Shown here: positions 1 through 12,000 of the stretch, piece by piece | Layout of the letters: the number at the start of each line of letters is the position of its first letter | Numbering within the stretch: position 1 is the first letter of the stretch | Origin: Priapulus caudatus | Lineage: Eukaryota > Priapulida > Priapulimorpha > Priapulimorphida > Priapulidae | NCBI RefSeq assembly: GCF_000485595.1 | Contig: NW_014578448.1 | Location: forward strand, 20,310-58,136 | Length of the DNA stretch: 37,827 bases | Direction of reading: 5' to 3' | Position numbers and translations under genes: made by a program | Notes under the pieces: model-generated | Database searches by the model: none | What the model was told of the DNA's origin: nothing | The model's input: the letters and a program-made list of their open reading frames with translations, nothing else

Positions 1-80
1 GAGGACCTTAACGTCTCATAGGCTGCAAGTAAAGTTTGGACAAGTAAAATCAAAATTCGGACAAGTAAAAATTGCTTCTT

Positions 81-476
81 GTTGCCTTGTCCCATAGAGT
101 TTGTACGCTCGCCGAAACTGGACGCTCCTAAATGCACATGCGCGCATGCTCTTTTGTTCGTCTCTTGTTTTCTTTTTGTTTGAATTTTGTTTTGCAGGGC
201 CGTAGGAAATAGTTGCCAAACTCTTTTGTTTTCTTTTTGTTTCGCCTTGTAACCTGACACACATAACACAGTCTTACTAACTTACTACATTGCAAATTGT
301 TTCAATCAAATGTTTCCATGAGTGACCGGGTTGGCCGCCATGGTTGTTTATTGCGAACGTTTTTGATGGGCGAGATGCGCCCTTGCAAAACAAGAGGCTC
401 CTGCGCGCATGCGCACTTAGGAGCGTCCAGTTTCGGGCGAGCGTCCAAACTCTACGGTACAGCCCAACAGGACAAC
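81..476. repeat. Foldback inverted repeat, arms 81-172 and 386-476
   Basis: The block from about 81 to 149 reappears as its reverse complement at 403-476; shared cores are GAAACTGGACGCTCCTAA and GCGCATGC. A second short match (CTCTTGTTTT at 162-171 against its complement near 386-395) extends the arms to about 90 bp. The loop of about 215 bp contains a direct repeat of a CTCTTTTGTT / TTTTCTTTTTGTTT segment (about 150-181 and 219-244). Just upstream, GGACAAGTAAAA occurs twice (37-70). This looks like a foldback or MITE-type non-autonomous element. No target-site duplication was identified and the class is unknown. Short open frames across it are shadows of the repeat. Confidence 0.7.
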
Positions 477-1378
477 CAGGCCTGGCGTGATTGGTCAGAT
501 TGTCCCTCTTCCGGTTTTGATTGTGATGAATTCCGGTGGACACCCAAACAGCGTTTTCCCCGTTAATAAGATAACATGAAATATAGGCATAGCCTAATGG
601 CGAGCGTCATTACATTATCTGACCTTTGCATGGAAATAGATGGATACATGTTTATATTTATTTCTATGGACTTAAATAATAAAAAGTGTTAAAACATAAT
701 ATATAAACATACTATATTCCGGTGTTATGGGTTCAACTATATTCTACTGAAACAACTTTATTAACCAATATACTATTAAAGTGAATAAACAATTACTGTA
801 TCATTTGATACATTCATTGTAGGTGAATAATTAAACCATTTTATCACCATGTAAAATCTCTTTCTTACGCTTGCACGCCGCATTACTTTTAGAGCACAAT
901 TTGAAATTTAGGAGGACCATCTAATTTCAAACTAGATGGTCCTGTGGACCATCTCTTTGTTTCTCCTTATTTCTACCCCTGCAGGTGCATATTCCATTCA
1001 ATGTCACCCCTATCACAGGCTTATCTGTAGGTTTTTATTGAAATTTTCATGACAATAAATACAAGTGGCACTGTTCTAGTTTATTCGTGTGCATTAAAAA
1101 AAATATAAATGCATATTGAAAACAGGATAAATTATTAGTCAAGGGACGGACGGTGCAATCACTGTAGTAAAGCAACAAGACTTTAAAACTCTTTTTAGAA
1201 GCAGGTTTTACGTCCCTGCGATTATGGCTAATCTTCCTTGATGATCCAGTGCAAACCGTGATCTACATTGTTGAAAGAATGTTTCTCTTTTTCCAGGAAT
1301 CTTCACAATCCGAAGGACAGAAGTCTGATGAACGTCTGTAATATATACCGAAAATATCTGCCTGCAAATATATAACAG

Positions 1379-1379
<1 letters not shown>

Positions 1380-1409
<30 letters not shown>

Positions 1410-1430
1410 TGCGTGCGTGTGTGTGTGTGC
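1380..1430. repeat. GT/GC dinucleotide microsatellite
   Basis: An alternating run of TG with an internal block of repeated GTGC/GCGT. Similar purine-pyrimidine alternating tracts occur at 19724-19795, 21235-21290 and 27102-27170. Such tracts can adopt left-handed DNA. Confidence 0.9.
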
Positions 1431-1735
1431 TGTCGTCAAAACCGTTGCTAATATTACATTATATTTTTATGCTGTTTAAAATCTGTCTTTTGTCCTTTTT
1501 ATTGATGATGAAATTCGTGTTATCACAAACTATATATCACTATATATAACTATATATCGTGTAATGACAAATTATCACATTTAATAGAAAACGAAGGTGT
1601 AATTGATGTTTAAGTTACGATCATTTCTCGTTAAAGCTGCTGCTATAATGAATGCTATGCTTGAATTGAAGTGTGTAATAGTGTGACTTATACTTGACAT
1701 ATTATGACTTATATATTGACCTATATATTCAGGCA

Positions 1736-1840
1736 TGAGAATTTTCCGCGGATTTGCGGATTTCAGTGTTTAGGTTTTCATTTGGATCATTCTTGATATT
1801 GATGCAAAAAAGTTTAGGGGGGGGGGAAGGTGTACTTTTT
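1736..1840 (+). repeat. Dispersed repeat shared with 28015-28125
   Basis: The segment starting GATGAGAATTTTCCGCGGAT and ending in a run of G resembles the segment at 28015-28125. That copy starts GATGAGAATCTTTCGCGGAT and also ends in AGTTTAGGGG-like G-rich sequence. Two diverged copies of the same order about 26 kb apart suggest a dispersed repeat family. Its class is unknown. Confidence 0.5.
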
Positions 1841-2811
1841 TGCCAAAATGGACGGCATTTTTAATTTAAACTTTATAAAGGTCAGGAAAAGTACGTCAAA
1901 TTTCACACAAAAGTAACGGAACTCCAAATAAATATTGCGGTGTATCTATGTAATGTAAATGAAGGCATGTTAACCACCACATAAAACATACAACATAAAA
2001 CACCTAATTGACAAGACTTTGAATTGTTCGTCACGAAATTGGTCTTTTACTAAGAACAGAATGGACTTAAAATTTTCCCCAGAATGCATGGAAATCGCCT
2101 ATCTGCCATTCCAAATTTCAAACATTTCTTGGGGCGCTGGGGGGCGGTACCAGGTAGGCACGCCGACCACCATCGATGTTGCCCCCTTAATGATGGCCGT
2201 TTGATAAACTCGGCCGCATTCTTGTTGAAGTTAATGTGTTCGTAGCATTTTGAAATGCCTTCTGTCCACGTTAAATTATGTCTGCTCTTAAGTATGCAGC
2301 TAATGTCTTCTGGGTCCCTCACCGGCCGCCCTTGGGAATTTGCCTAACTAATGTAGCAAATTCCCCCTGTCTCTCTCTCTTAGCTAAAACACCGTACTAC
2401 ACATGCCCCCAGACCCCCCTAGCAGGACAGTGTGCTACGCACACTGTTATCGTTCCTGCGGCATGAATTGAAATATTTCCTCCAAAAACATCTCAACCTG
2501 TTCTCATGCCTGTATATTGACTTATATGCTTGACATAACCTGTATAACAGCATTCTGATACGTTCTATACCTCATGCAGACAGAAGTCTGCATACAGCAT
2601 CAAATATGCTAGACACGCTGATTGCTATGATTAGTGATAACAATATGGTTCAGTTCCTCGTGCGAATGCACCAGCAGTTTCCCTGCAGTTTTACAATAAT
2701 AAACACGAAATTTTACGCGGGAAAATTATGAATCTGCTTAATCTAAAACTACACTACAAGTACAACATCTCCCCAACACGAATAATCATGTAATTTCTTA
2801 GGTTGCTTTAT

Positions 2812-2938
2812 CCCCCTATAGGTGGCGCTAACGTCACAATAACATTGCGAGTTGGTGTCTGTGCTGAAATGCGATCGAACGCAGTTAGCAATATTTCGCT
2901 GCTGCAGTGTCGTCCCGATCATCCCGTGTGACACTATC
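2812..2938 (+). promoter_or_regulatory. Candidate STX17 promoter / 5' UTR with CTCF-like and CRE-like motifs
   Basis: Directly upstream of the first coding exon lies CCCCCTATAGGTGGCGCTA (2812-2830), which resembles the CTCF core. It is followed by ACGTCAC at about 2830-2836, a CRE/ATF half-site. A possible splice acceptor (GCTGCTGCAG, ending near 2908) precedes the start codon. The vertebrate gene has a non-coding first exon, so this could be intron end plus 5' UTR rather than a promoter. The motif matches are by eye; function is inferred. Confidence 0.35.
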
Positions 2939-3091
2939 ATGAGGAGACGGTTGACGGTCACCGAGTGCGAGCCGCAGGACGTCAGCAAACAGCCGCTAAG
3001 ACGTCTAGAGGTGCCCTTGAACCGATTCACGAAAGTCGCAATACCCCTGCACTTGGAGATTTTGGAAAAACACAAAGCTAACATACACAGG
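2939..3091 (+). CDS. STX17: STX17 first coding exon (N-terminal Habc start)
   Basis: The frame opens at an ATG (2939) and runs 51 codons to a donor at 3092 (G|GTGAGG), phase 0. The segment KQPLRRLEVPLNRF, then IPLHLEILEKHKANIHR, matches the start of syntaxin-17, including the LRRLE motif, the IP.(D/H)LE.L.KH core and NI. An upstream in-frame ATG at 2852 exists. The 2939 start gives a length closer to the family and falls after a possible acceptor at 2908. This exon occurs once in the window; only downstream exons are doubled. Confidence 0.85.
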
Positions 3092-6000
3092 GTGAGGTAT
3101 TAAATCGCATGTAATTTGAATAAAACATGTTAATTAAGATGACGGAATGAATATATCGGATCAAGGATAGTTTGGGACCCCGCAAATGTGTTTTCGCATA
3201 TATGTGCTAAACTAATCCGTGGTACTAAATAGTAAACTAGGGTTGGGCCAATATATCATTTAATTAAATAAATAGGCCGTGGCTACGCGACCGGTTCCGG
3301 ACGAGGAGCCGCTAGGCTACGCGTTCGGACATCCATCTCACACAGTGAGCTTGCGACACGTGCACTCATGATTTCGGCAATGGACGGCTCTGCTGATTGC
3401 TGTGTGTGTGTGTGTCTGTGTTTGTCGTTGCGTGCGTTGCGTGCGTGGCGTGCCTGGGTGCGTGCGTGGTCTCGTCGTCTAGTCGTCGGCGTGAGAGACA
3501 GAAGAGAGAGAGACGAGAGGGCAATGGGAATGTGTATGTGTGTTGTATGGCGTGAGAGAGAGAGAGAGTGAGAAGAGAGCTGCGCGCGTGTGTATGTGTG
3601 TGAGAGCGAGATAGGATGGAACCGGTCGCCTAGCCACTTCGAAATAAATAAATGATGTAATAATTGAAATTTTTTATTTGATTGACTAACGTACTGTGTA
3701 TAATCAGGACTGTCACGTGTAGCTATGCATATGGTGACGCGAGAAAAAGTCCACACGTATACAAACGTGAACGGATCAAGGATAGTTTGGGACCGAAATG
3801 TGTTTTCGCATATGTGCTAAACTCGGCTTGTGCCACGTGAACATATATGCCCTACACGAGGGTAAACATGTTGGCCCTAGTCTAGAAGACATGTCCAGAC
3901 CTGCCAACCCCATCTGATGATCATCAGTAATAATGTATTGGATTTTTCCGTTAACAAATAGGCATTTGTCGTAAACCTTTTGTCATTCTTTATTACAGTA
4001 TAATATATAACATATGTAGCATATAAGATGTTCATTTGGCAGTTCCACACATACAACCAAGCGTGCGCGCGCATTTTGATGCCTTTTGCATAAGAAGCAG
4101 TGCACTGCCGCAGCACCTATTTATTCTCTCAGGGTGATTGGCTGAAATAGCTTCAGTGCGGTGATGAACTATTCCTGGATCCGTGACGTCATTTCAAATA
4201 TGGCTGCGCCCGATAAATCAGACAGACGAGCGCATAACACGCATAATTTACCAGTTTTTCAGTGGATGTACCGTTACGTTTTATAAGCTATTAGTTTTAA
4301 ATCTACGACGACAGTAGTATGGTTACATGATAACTAGTTTGATTTTACACTGTGGTTTATTCTTTTGTTTGACATTAAAAAAATTAAATTTCAGAGATAT
4401 TCTTGCTGTCCGTAAGTTTTCGAGGTCGTTCCGTAACACCGTAATTTTGGACTCGCGTCCGTAACAAATTCGGGCTAATACGCTAACAGTTGGCAGTCTG
4501 CATGTCCCACAATACTTCATGTGTACAATACAATTACACAATGGGTATGTCTTCTAGACTTTAGCTGCCAACTTGTTCATGGCACGACGACGAGTTGCAC
4601 TCCATTCCCGACCACCGAATTGCGACGCATGCTCATCCGACCCCACGATCAATAAATAATGCGGCGGCGCGCTCTGATCGTTTTAGTTTGGCCGCAGTTG
4701 GCCAGTGGGATCAGGGTTACGGAACAGTGAACGCGCGGCAACGATGCAGAGCTGAAGTCGAATACTGGAGATCGACTTGTGAGGTGCAGGTCATGTAAGA
4801 TGCGAGCCGCAACGCGTGTGTACAGGATATACCTCTATAGAAGAGCTGCCTGTGTGTAAAGGCGATCTGTCTCTCTGAGTGGTAGTTATACAGTTAAAAA
4901 AACACCTCTATTAAACAGTCACATGTGTATAAGAGCCATTTTAGGCATTTCCCTTGAGTCAGTTACCTACAGGGCTGACTGTAACTTTGATTCTGTGACA
5001 CTTGAAGCGGGTTCAGTGGATTGTAAAGGGATGCCACTACATTTTTTTTCGTTTGTTTGTGTAGCATGCACAACCATAACTGACACAATCGTTAAATAAA
5101 TATATTTGTTACACGTACAATCCATACTAAACACAATCCATAATAATATATTAAGTTACATGGTACAACAATGCTAGTTCGTAAATAATATCGGTACAAT
5201 TTGGTCGTGATATCTCGTGCGAGCACATAGCATACATGCCATTTGCAATTCATATTAAATATAATAAATTGAAATTTTGTGAATTGAGAATTATATAATC
5301 GTGCATCCGTTGTCCAGTTCGCGTTTGCTAATCGACACGATCTTTCTGTTCCTCTGTCGAATCATCTGTTGTTGCCTATTGTACATCTCGTTCTCTAAGT
5401 GGGGCCCTCTATTATGTTCCATCGTCCTGCGCTCGTTTTCTAGCAACGACCTTCTGGGTTTGTTTGTGGGGTGGTGGGGGGGGGTTGTGGGTGTGGTTGT
5501 TCATATTTTTCATCTCTAAAGTTAAGTGATACATTTGAGTGTCTGTTGTTCACATCTAATATTTACTAATTTTTCGTCGCCCTTTCTTCTCCATGGCTCC
5601 CTCTTCATCCCGCTCCCTCCATTTTCCGGCACGCCCTTTAATCTACCATACTCACCTCTTCTTTCATGGGCACGAATGCACTTCACTTCCTCTCTGCTTT
5701 ATTTCCTAGTATTTAGTTTGTATTGTTATTATTTGTATTTTTACTTTGATTTGTATTTTCTGTATTTGTTATTTTCAAACAATTTCATTTGTTTTTTATG
5801 CTTCACACAGGGACGAGATGTTGTGGAATTCGACAGAGCGTTTGGAGCACTCACCGATAACCTTTCCGAATCGAAAGCGTGGTAAACTTATCAGACTTGC
5901 GCATGGCGAATCGCGGATATGAGATACCTCCTGCCTGTCAGTTATAGGGCGACTTCTGCGAAGGTGCGTCGTCAGTCCTGTCTCTCTCGCGGAGTCGTCC

Positions 6001-9000
6001 TTACGTCGCTTTTGACTTTCGCTCGTTGTGCGAAAAAAATTGGTCTTAATCTTAACGTTAGGTCTTTACTATTAAGTTTTTCTTCGCTCCCTGTATTGAG
6101 AAACTTTAAGCTGTATCTTCCTCGTAGTCGTCCGTTATCTCGTTCGAAACTTAGCTCGTGTTTTGTTTGTTAGTCCGAGTGCGATTTATTACGTGTTCTC
6201 GGGTTTTTGTGTTGTTTTGTTTGAATACGGGGGTTCCTCCTTGTGACATCTAAGGCGTGACATGTGTTGGGATTGTTTGTTGTGCTTCAATTCTTTGATC
6301 TGGTGTTTGTTGTGTCGATGATCGATTTGGAAATATTTTTCTCTGGCTTGTTTTCGTAACAGAGGCGAAGGGAGAATGAGTCGCGAGCCAGTGAGCAGCT
6401 ATGCTTCTCGATAAGCCGCGAGATATTCGCTGGAGGAGAAGCGACAGGTTGCTGCAGTCGTGGGAGGAACCTCATACAGGTTACGGTGTTACAAGGTGGG
6501 ACAGGCGGTGTTCCAGTGTGGATAGGTACCGGTTATACAGGTGGCGACAGGTACGGTGTATACAGGTGGACAGGTACGGTGTATACAGTGGTACAGTACG
6601 CGTTGCTTACAACAAGGTGCCGGATAGGTACGGTTGTTACAGTGGGACAGGTACGCGTTTGTACTAAAGGTGGGACACGTCTACAGGTGGGATCGTAACA
6701 GGTGTATACACAGGTGGTGATTAGGTTACAGGTGCTATACAGGTTTTGGGATCAGTTACGGTGTTATACAGGGGGAGCAGCTGACGTGTTTGCAGGTGGG
6801 GAAGGTACGAGTGATACACAGTGGACAGTACGGTGTATGCAGGTGGGAAGGTACGGTGTTACAGGTGGGGACAGTACGTGTATGCGGTGCGCAGGTACGG
6901 TGTATCAGGTGGGACACGTGGATGTATAAGGGTGGGACAGGTCGGTGGTATAAGGTGCGCGACAGCGTCGAGTGTATACAGGGTGGGGACATGGTACGGT
7001 GTTATGAGGTGGGAAGTCGGTGTACAAACAGTTGGGACAAGTAATCGGTGTATGCAGTGGGGACAGAACAAAGGTGTAACACAGGTGGGACAGGTACGGT
7101 GTATGCAGGTGGGACAGGTATCAGTGTAAGCAGGTGCGGAAGGTCGGTGTATGCAGGTGCGGAGTAGGTAGCGGTGTATACAGGGCTCTGGCAGGTCACG
7201 GGTGTATACAGTGGTGGACATGTTACGGTGCATACAGGTGCGACAGGCTACGGTGTACACAGGTCGGGACAGGTACGGTGTATAAACAGGTGTACAGCGT
7301 ACGTGTATGCAGGTGACAGGTTACGTGTACATCAGCTGAGGACAGGTACGTGTTACATGTGTGGCGACAAGGTACGAGTGTTTACGCAGGTCACAGGTCG
7401 GTGTTATAAATGTGGACATGGTGCTGCATCAATGGGAACGTCAGCACAGCGTACGGTCCATGCGTGGGGTGGGGTTGCCGCGAGCATGGCTTACACGCGC
7501 TCAAAATACTAGTACAGGTCTACGGCTATTCGTGCAGGTGGTGCGCGAGCGTTTACGTGCATCTACACGCTGAATAAATATAACGGATCATTTGGTGGCC
7601 AGAACCTACCTCATGACAGTGTAACGGTATGCCGCGTCAGGTGCAGCGAGCTATGCGAGCGAAATGATGTCCAAACGTTTATACGAAATGTTTACATTTC
7701 TGCTTGTCTGTATGTATATATTTTTATGTACTGTCTTGTCTGCTGGCCTTGGGACAGGACCTTGATGACCTTAAAACGCGATTGATGCGGATGTTACCTT
7801 GCGGCGGTGCGGCAGCAGGGATAGGGCCGTGGATCGATTAGAGGATCACTGTCTCTGTCGCAGAGAGGCCAACGTGGAGGAGGGCACGAGGATTCTCGCA
7901 GCGGTGAGTCACGCGCGCACGCGCACGCACGCATAGAGACACGCGAACGTGGAGGAGGGCACGAGGAATCTCGCAGCAGTGAGTCACGCGTGCACGCACG
8001 CACGCACACACGCACGATAGGACCGCGAGAAGTAGACCCTTAGTGCGGAAGATTGTCGACGAGATTGTGGCTCAACGTTACGTCCTGTTCACCTCCCCTC
8101 TCTCTTCCTCCCTCCTTCCTCCTCTCTCTTTTTCTCTCTCCCTCTCTAGCAGAGTCAGGGGCTGCAATAAATTTCCAACATAGCTTATCCATTCATATAA
8201 AAATTCCGCACAACAATCGCTCTAATCGTTTCTACTGTTGCAATTTCTCGACTCTTTTCGCAGGCGGCGAAGATGAAGATGATGCTGCTTCCCGTTGCCG
8301 GGGCCGTCGTCGGGGGCGTCATCGCCGGGCCGATCGGTCTCCTGACGGGCTTCAAGATTGCCGGCTTGGCGGCCGCCCTCAGCGGGTCCGTGTTCGGTGA
8401 GTGCGCATGGGCATGAGGTGGAAGGTGTCGAATGAGGTGAGGGGATGATGTAGTGTAACTCTTTTGTTACAACAAGACTCCCTACGAACATGAATACACC
8501 CGCCCCGTCTACCAGATTAATACTAAATCAATGGAGACCCGGAACACCCCTAACGTCTACGCTTCTAATCACAATGAAAACTAATTCCCAGAAACTGTCC
8601 TATAGCTGCTAAAATAACATCTGTGAAACACTTTACATTTAGTATCATTGGGTTAGGGGGGGGGGTGATGATGATGTAGGTATCATCATTGGAGGAATCT
8701 GGCAGAAAAGGTGGAAGGTGTCGAGAGAGGGGTGATGATGATGTAGCATCGTCAGGGGAATCAGAATCTGGGAGTAAGTGCCCAGGATTTTAAAATGTCG
8801 TTTTCCGTGAGTCATGAAAGTCGAGTGGGGGTCTCTCTTTTACTGCGTTCGATTTACTTCCCCAGAGCCACCTGGGTTAACCTGGGTAAGAAATCGAACG
8901 CTTCTGGGTTAGGGAAGATAAACGAACGGTTTTTGGGTTAACCCGGGTTAATTATCATGATGGATGCCAGTGACAAGAAAAAAAGAATAGCAATTGCAAT

Positions 9001-12000
9001 CTTATTATTAATGAAATCTAAGAATGAGCAAACACACGCAGTCATCGACAGTCATGCTTCATTACTACTGCTACATTCATGCAATTCCCGCACTGATATA
9101 TCATCGCCATTTCGTTGCAATGGATTGTCGGATACTTCCCCAAGTGAGCGGCTCGGCTAGCGGGTTACTTCGGCCTTGCTCGGGTAACACAAAAATATCA
9201 CGTGACTGCAAGGTAGACCCAGGTTAACTTGGGGAATTAAATTGAACGCACTATTTGTATCTCTCTCTATCTCTCTCTCTGACTCTCCCTCCCCCCCCTC
9301 TCTCTCTCTCGCTCTCACTCTCCCTCCTCATCGCTCTCTCTCTATCTCTCTGACTCTCCCCCCCCTTCTCTCTCTCTCTCTGACTCTCTCTCACTCTCCC
9401 GCAGGCTACCAGGGAGGCAAGTACATCAAGCAGAAACACAAGGTCGGCATCGAGATGGCGGAGATTAGAACACGCTGCTCTTCCATGCCCCACCTCCACG
9501 AGGGGGCGCCACCCGCTGCCGCTGCGCCGCCAAAGACCCCACCAGGCGGCGACATGCGCGATGCGCCGATGAGCTTGTGACCGCGACCCCTGGTGGCGGC
9601 GCGTGAGGTCGACGCCGGCGCCCCCTATCCGGGGGTGCGAGTCGGGGCGGAGCGGCAAGCGTTGAGTGTGATGTACGTGCGCAAGGGTTGCTGTAGCGGG
9701 CAGATGGAACTTCGATCGACTCGAAACTGCAACTGCGGGCAGTAAACGTTTGACCACCGACGAAACTGCAACAGATACGTGACGCATGCTCGATAGGACG
9801 TGTTATTGTAAGGAGCAAAGCTTCTACCACCACCACGAAACTGCAACAGATAAGCGATGCATCTGCGCGCGCGAGAAAGTTTTTCTCTGGAGAGCAGGTG
9901 GAACCTTTGACCACCACGAAGCAGCAACTGGTACATGATGCAAGTGTACTGATGCAAGTGCACTATGGTGCGTTACTGTTCGGAGCAGATACGGTACATA
10001 GAACCTTCCACCAAGGCAAAAAATACACGGGAGCGATCAGCGATTCGCTCTTCAAACCTCCGAAATCATTCCCGTGAGGCTCAAAATAGCTCCAGTAAAA
10101 TTTTTGACGAGAGCTATTTTTTCCACAGACTTGAAAAAGAGCTCCCGTGAAATTTTTTTCCCCCCTGCTTTCCACCACCACAAAACTGCAACATATATGG
10201 GATACACACGCGCTAGGACGTGTTATTGTAGGGAACAATCCTTCTACCACCACCACAAAACTGCGACAGATACGTGATACAAGCCCACTATGGTGTGTTA
10301 CTGTACAGAGCAGATAGGACTTTCGACCCCTCGTGAAAATGCAACAGATATGTGATACAGACGCACTAGGACATTATCATGATTATCGAAAGCAAACCTT
10401 CTACCACCACCAGCACGAAACTGCGACAGATAAGCGATACGCACGTGCATGACGACACATCTTTGTTACCGCTGCTTCGCACGCTGGCGGCAGGGCAGGA
10501 GGCGGATTACGAATGCACGCCGGACGCGTCGCGCATCGTAACCAGACATACACCGGCGGCGGCGTGACGTGACGTGACGTGCTTCACCCCCCCCCCCCGT
10601 CTTCCCATCGCTACCAACGCCCCGCCGAAACGACGTCTCCAAGGAGGGATTGATCGGATGTTCCGCGGATGCATTGCCGGAAACGTTCGGACGAGCAAAT
10701 CGCGACAAGAGAACGCCGCTTCTCGAACCGATGGCGGTTTAGTCGACGCGTCGTCGATTCACATCACCCATGCTGCTTACCGGCGCAGTTCTGGGAGCTC
10801 GTCTGCATTGGAACTTGGAACCGAAAAATACTCGTCCGCGTTCGAAAATGCGCCGGGGCATGTCGACGAAACTCGTGCCTATCGCTTTGAAAGAGAACGG
10901 CGGATCGCATGAACTCACCGAGATGCTCGGTTCTCGTCGCGGCGTTATAGCGCGCGCGGCTCGGTTAGAACGTTTCGCGATGTTTTAAACGATGCGACCG
11001 TCACGGCAACTACATCTGTTAGTTAGTTTCTCTTAGCATCTATCTCTGTACTCAGCGAGGCGATGAAAGCTTTGAAGTTTAGGTGGCAGCCAGCGGAAAA
11101 TGATAACAATCATAATAATAATAATAATAATGATAATAATTAGTCGAATAATTAGCGTGACCGGCAACTTATATACTGCGATGAATAAATCGCGATTCGC
11201 TCTATGTTCCGATCAAATATATACTTGTGTTTTTCGCAGAAGCGGGAAGAACGGTTACAGCCCTATAGACCGAAGGTCCGATAGACCGAAGGTTATGTGT
11301 TCAAGGTGTAAAGCATGCAAAGATGCATTTTCGAATACGCAGTAAATTTCAGAGATTTCTTGCTGTCCGTAATTTTTCGAGGTCGTCCGTAACACCGTAA
11401 TTTTGACTCGCGTCCGTAACAAATTACGGGCAATACGTAACAGTTGGCAGGTCTGCATGTCCCACAATACTTCATGTGTACAATACAATACACAATGGGT
11501 CATGTCTTCTAGACTAGCTCCAACTTGTTCATGGCACGAGCGAGAGTGCACTCCATTCCCGACCACCGACATTGCGACGCATGCTCATCCGCCCCCACGA
11601 CAATCAAATAATGGCGGCGGCGCGCTCTGATCGTTTTAGTTTGCCGAGTTGCGCCAGTGGGACAGGGTTCACCGGGAACAAGTGAACGCCGCGCGAACGG
11701 TGCAGCAGCTGAAGTCAGACATACTGGAGATCGACTTGGTGAGGTGCCAGGTCAGGTAAGATGCGAGCCCGCCAACGCGTGTGTACAGTATACCTCTATA
11801 GAAAGGCTGCCTGTGTGTAAAGGCCGATTGTCTCTCTTGAGTGGTAGTTATACAGTAAAAACACCTCTATAGAACAGTCACATGTGTGTAAAGGCCACTT
11901 TTAGCATTTCCCTTGAGTAGTTACCTACAGGGCTGACTGTAAATTTGTTCGTGTGAACTATGGAAGCGGTTCAGCGTGGTGTAAAGGGGATGCTCACTAT

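Larger units (their letters stand above)
560..2811. other. Upstream non-coding DNA, no gene seen
   Basis: This AT-rich stretch shows no open frame with recognisable protein content and no RNA gene that I can identify. It holds a GT/GC microsatellite (about 1380-1430) and a dispersed-repeat segment (about 1736-1840). Short open frames at 2019-2466 and 2050-2322 have no recognisable motifs and are probably chance. An exon-like sequence could be missed if it is untranslated. Confidence 0.5.
8397..9404 (+). other. STX17 intron 7 with MITE and pyrimidine tract
   Basis: The intron starts GTGAGT and ends CCCGCAG. It holds two similar GTGATGATGATGTAG segments (about 8665 and 8731), a MITE at 8844-9250 and a pure C/T tract at 9259-9402 that abuts the acceptor. 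No exon-like sequence is seen. Confidence 0.7.
4380..11343 (+). repeat. Tandem unit A (about 7.0 kb): STX17 exons 3-8 and 3' UTR
   Basis: Unit A begins at AAATTTCAGAGATATTC (about 4383) and ends at GAATACGCAG (about 11342), where unit B starts with the same AAATTTCAGAG block. Order and content match unit B throughout. The left part (4380 to about 8040) is riddled with single-base insertions and deletions relative to B. The right part (about 8040-11340) is the cleaner copy, with exons 7 and 8 in frame. Unit A carries about 330 bp (about 5357-5665) that unit B lacks, and a shorter 24-bp minisatellite. See findings for the assembly interpretation. Confidence 0.85.

Noticed and set aside
3161-3825. 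Solo or short LTR element suggested by 57-bp direct repeats
   Set aside because: The repeats lack TG...CA ends and there is no primer-binding site or coding sequence. A local duplication interrupted by a MITE explains them.
9251-10708. Minus-strand frames of 112-178 codons opposite STX17 exon 8 and the 3' UTR
   Set aside because: They overlap the real exon on the other strand, are Arg/Ser-rich, and have no recognisable domain. The unit B equivalents do not keep the same frame.
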